Assembly: GCA_900539525.1 (NCBI GenBank)
Contig: UQCM01000033.1
Location: 1 to 32,071 of the forward strand
Origin: an uncultured Blautia sp.
GTDB taxonomy: Bacteria > Bacillota > Clostridia > Lachnospirales > Lachnospiraceae
Length of the DNA stretch: 32,071 nucleotides
Reading direction: 5' to 3'
Part shown: piece by piece, positions 31,991 to 32,071 of the stretch
Layout: each line of letters opens with the position of its first letter
Numbering within the stretch: the first letter of the stretch is position 1
Notes under the pieces: generated by a model
What the model was told of the DNA's origin: nothing
What the model saw: the letters and a program-made list of their open reading frames with translations, nothing else
The model's database searches: none
Translations under genes and position numbers: made by a program

Positions 31991-32071
31991 TCACTTTTTC
32001 GACTTTTATGAACCTATTTATAAGCCATTTATGATAATGTCCTAGTATACCACATATGAAAATGTCTCAGA

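Overview
The window looks like a chromosomal segment of a spore-forming, Gram-positive gut Clostridium relative, most likely family Lachnospiraceae. The evidence is the spore genes (spoIIR, a gerA/gerB/gerC set, a SipL-type DUF3794+LysM protein), AGGAGG-type ribosome sites, sigma-A promoters, and two secreted proteins built from FIVAR and BspA-type LRR modules around a sialidase. Species cannot be fixed from sequence reading alone.

Layout. 1-427: start of a minus-strand gene cut by the left edge, with its promoter and a half copy of a dispersed repeat. 427-3891 (-): large non-catalytic surface protein with LamG-like, Ig-like, FIVAR and LRR modules. 4268-5188 (-): AEC transporter. 5548-6045 (-): CobO-type adenosyltransferase with an altered P-loop. 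6385-7008 (-): tandem-OB SSB-like protein. 7485-9311 (+): typA/bipA. 9385-13267 (-): gerA-gerB-gerC-spoIIR, with ATGA overlaps between the ger genes. 13463-15106 (-): ispE then a GntR/FCD regulator. 15575-20266 (-): 1563-residue GH33 sialidase. 20743-26344 (-): pabA-pabB-HAD phosphatase-pabC, a PrcB-type lipoprotein and sipL. 26890-31468 (+): malQ, plsC and an OmpR-type response regulator with its histidine kinase. 31858-31930 (-): tRNA-Thr(GGU).

The genes fall into a few themes: sialoglycan foraging at the surface (sialidase plus a related binding protein), sporulation and germination (spoIIR, ger, sipL), p-aminobenzoate synthesis for folate (pabABC), glycogen or maltodextrin metabolism (malQ), and housekeeping (typA, ispE, plsC).

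Nearly every intergenic gap over about 150 bp is filled by small palindromic repeats, which I sort into families A, B/E and C plus a separate 128-bp inverted-repeat element. Several lie between a recognisable promoter and the ribosome site (aec, cobO, ispE, pabA). Family B and E copies share one multi-stem architecture in which paired arms differ between copies but stay complementary. One family C copy is flanked by an exact 8-bp direct repeat, a sign of transposition. These structured mobile elements are the most novel-looking part of the window. Gaps over 300 bp: 3892-4267 holds a leader, a weak promoter and a hairpin; 5189-5547 two B repeats, a promoter and a terminator; 6046-6384 two C repeats and a promoter; 7009-7484 the 128-bp element and the typA promoter; 15107-15574 B3, E2, a promoter and a terminator; 20267-20742 a hairpin arm, B4 and E3; 26345-26889 A2 and two divergent promoters; 31469-31857 C3, two terminators and a 10-bp phased tract.
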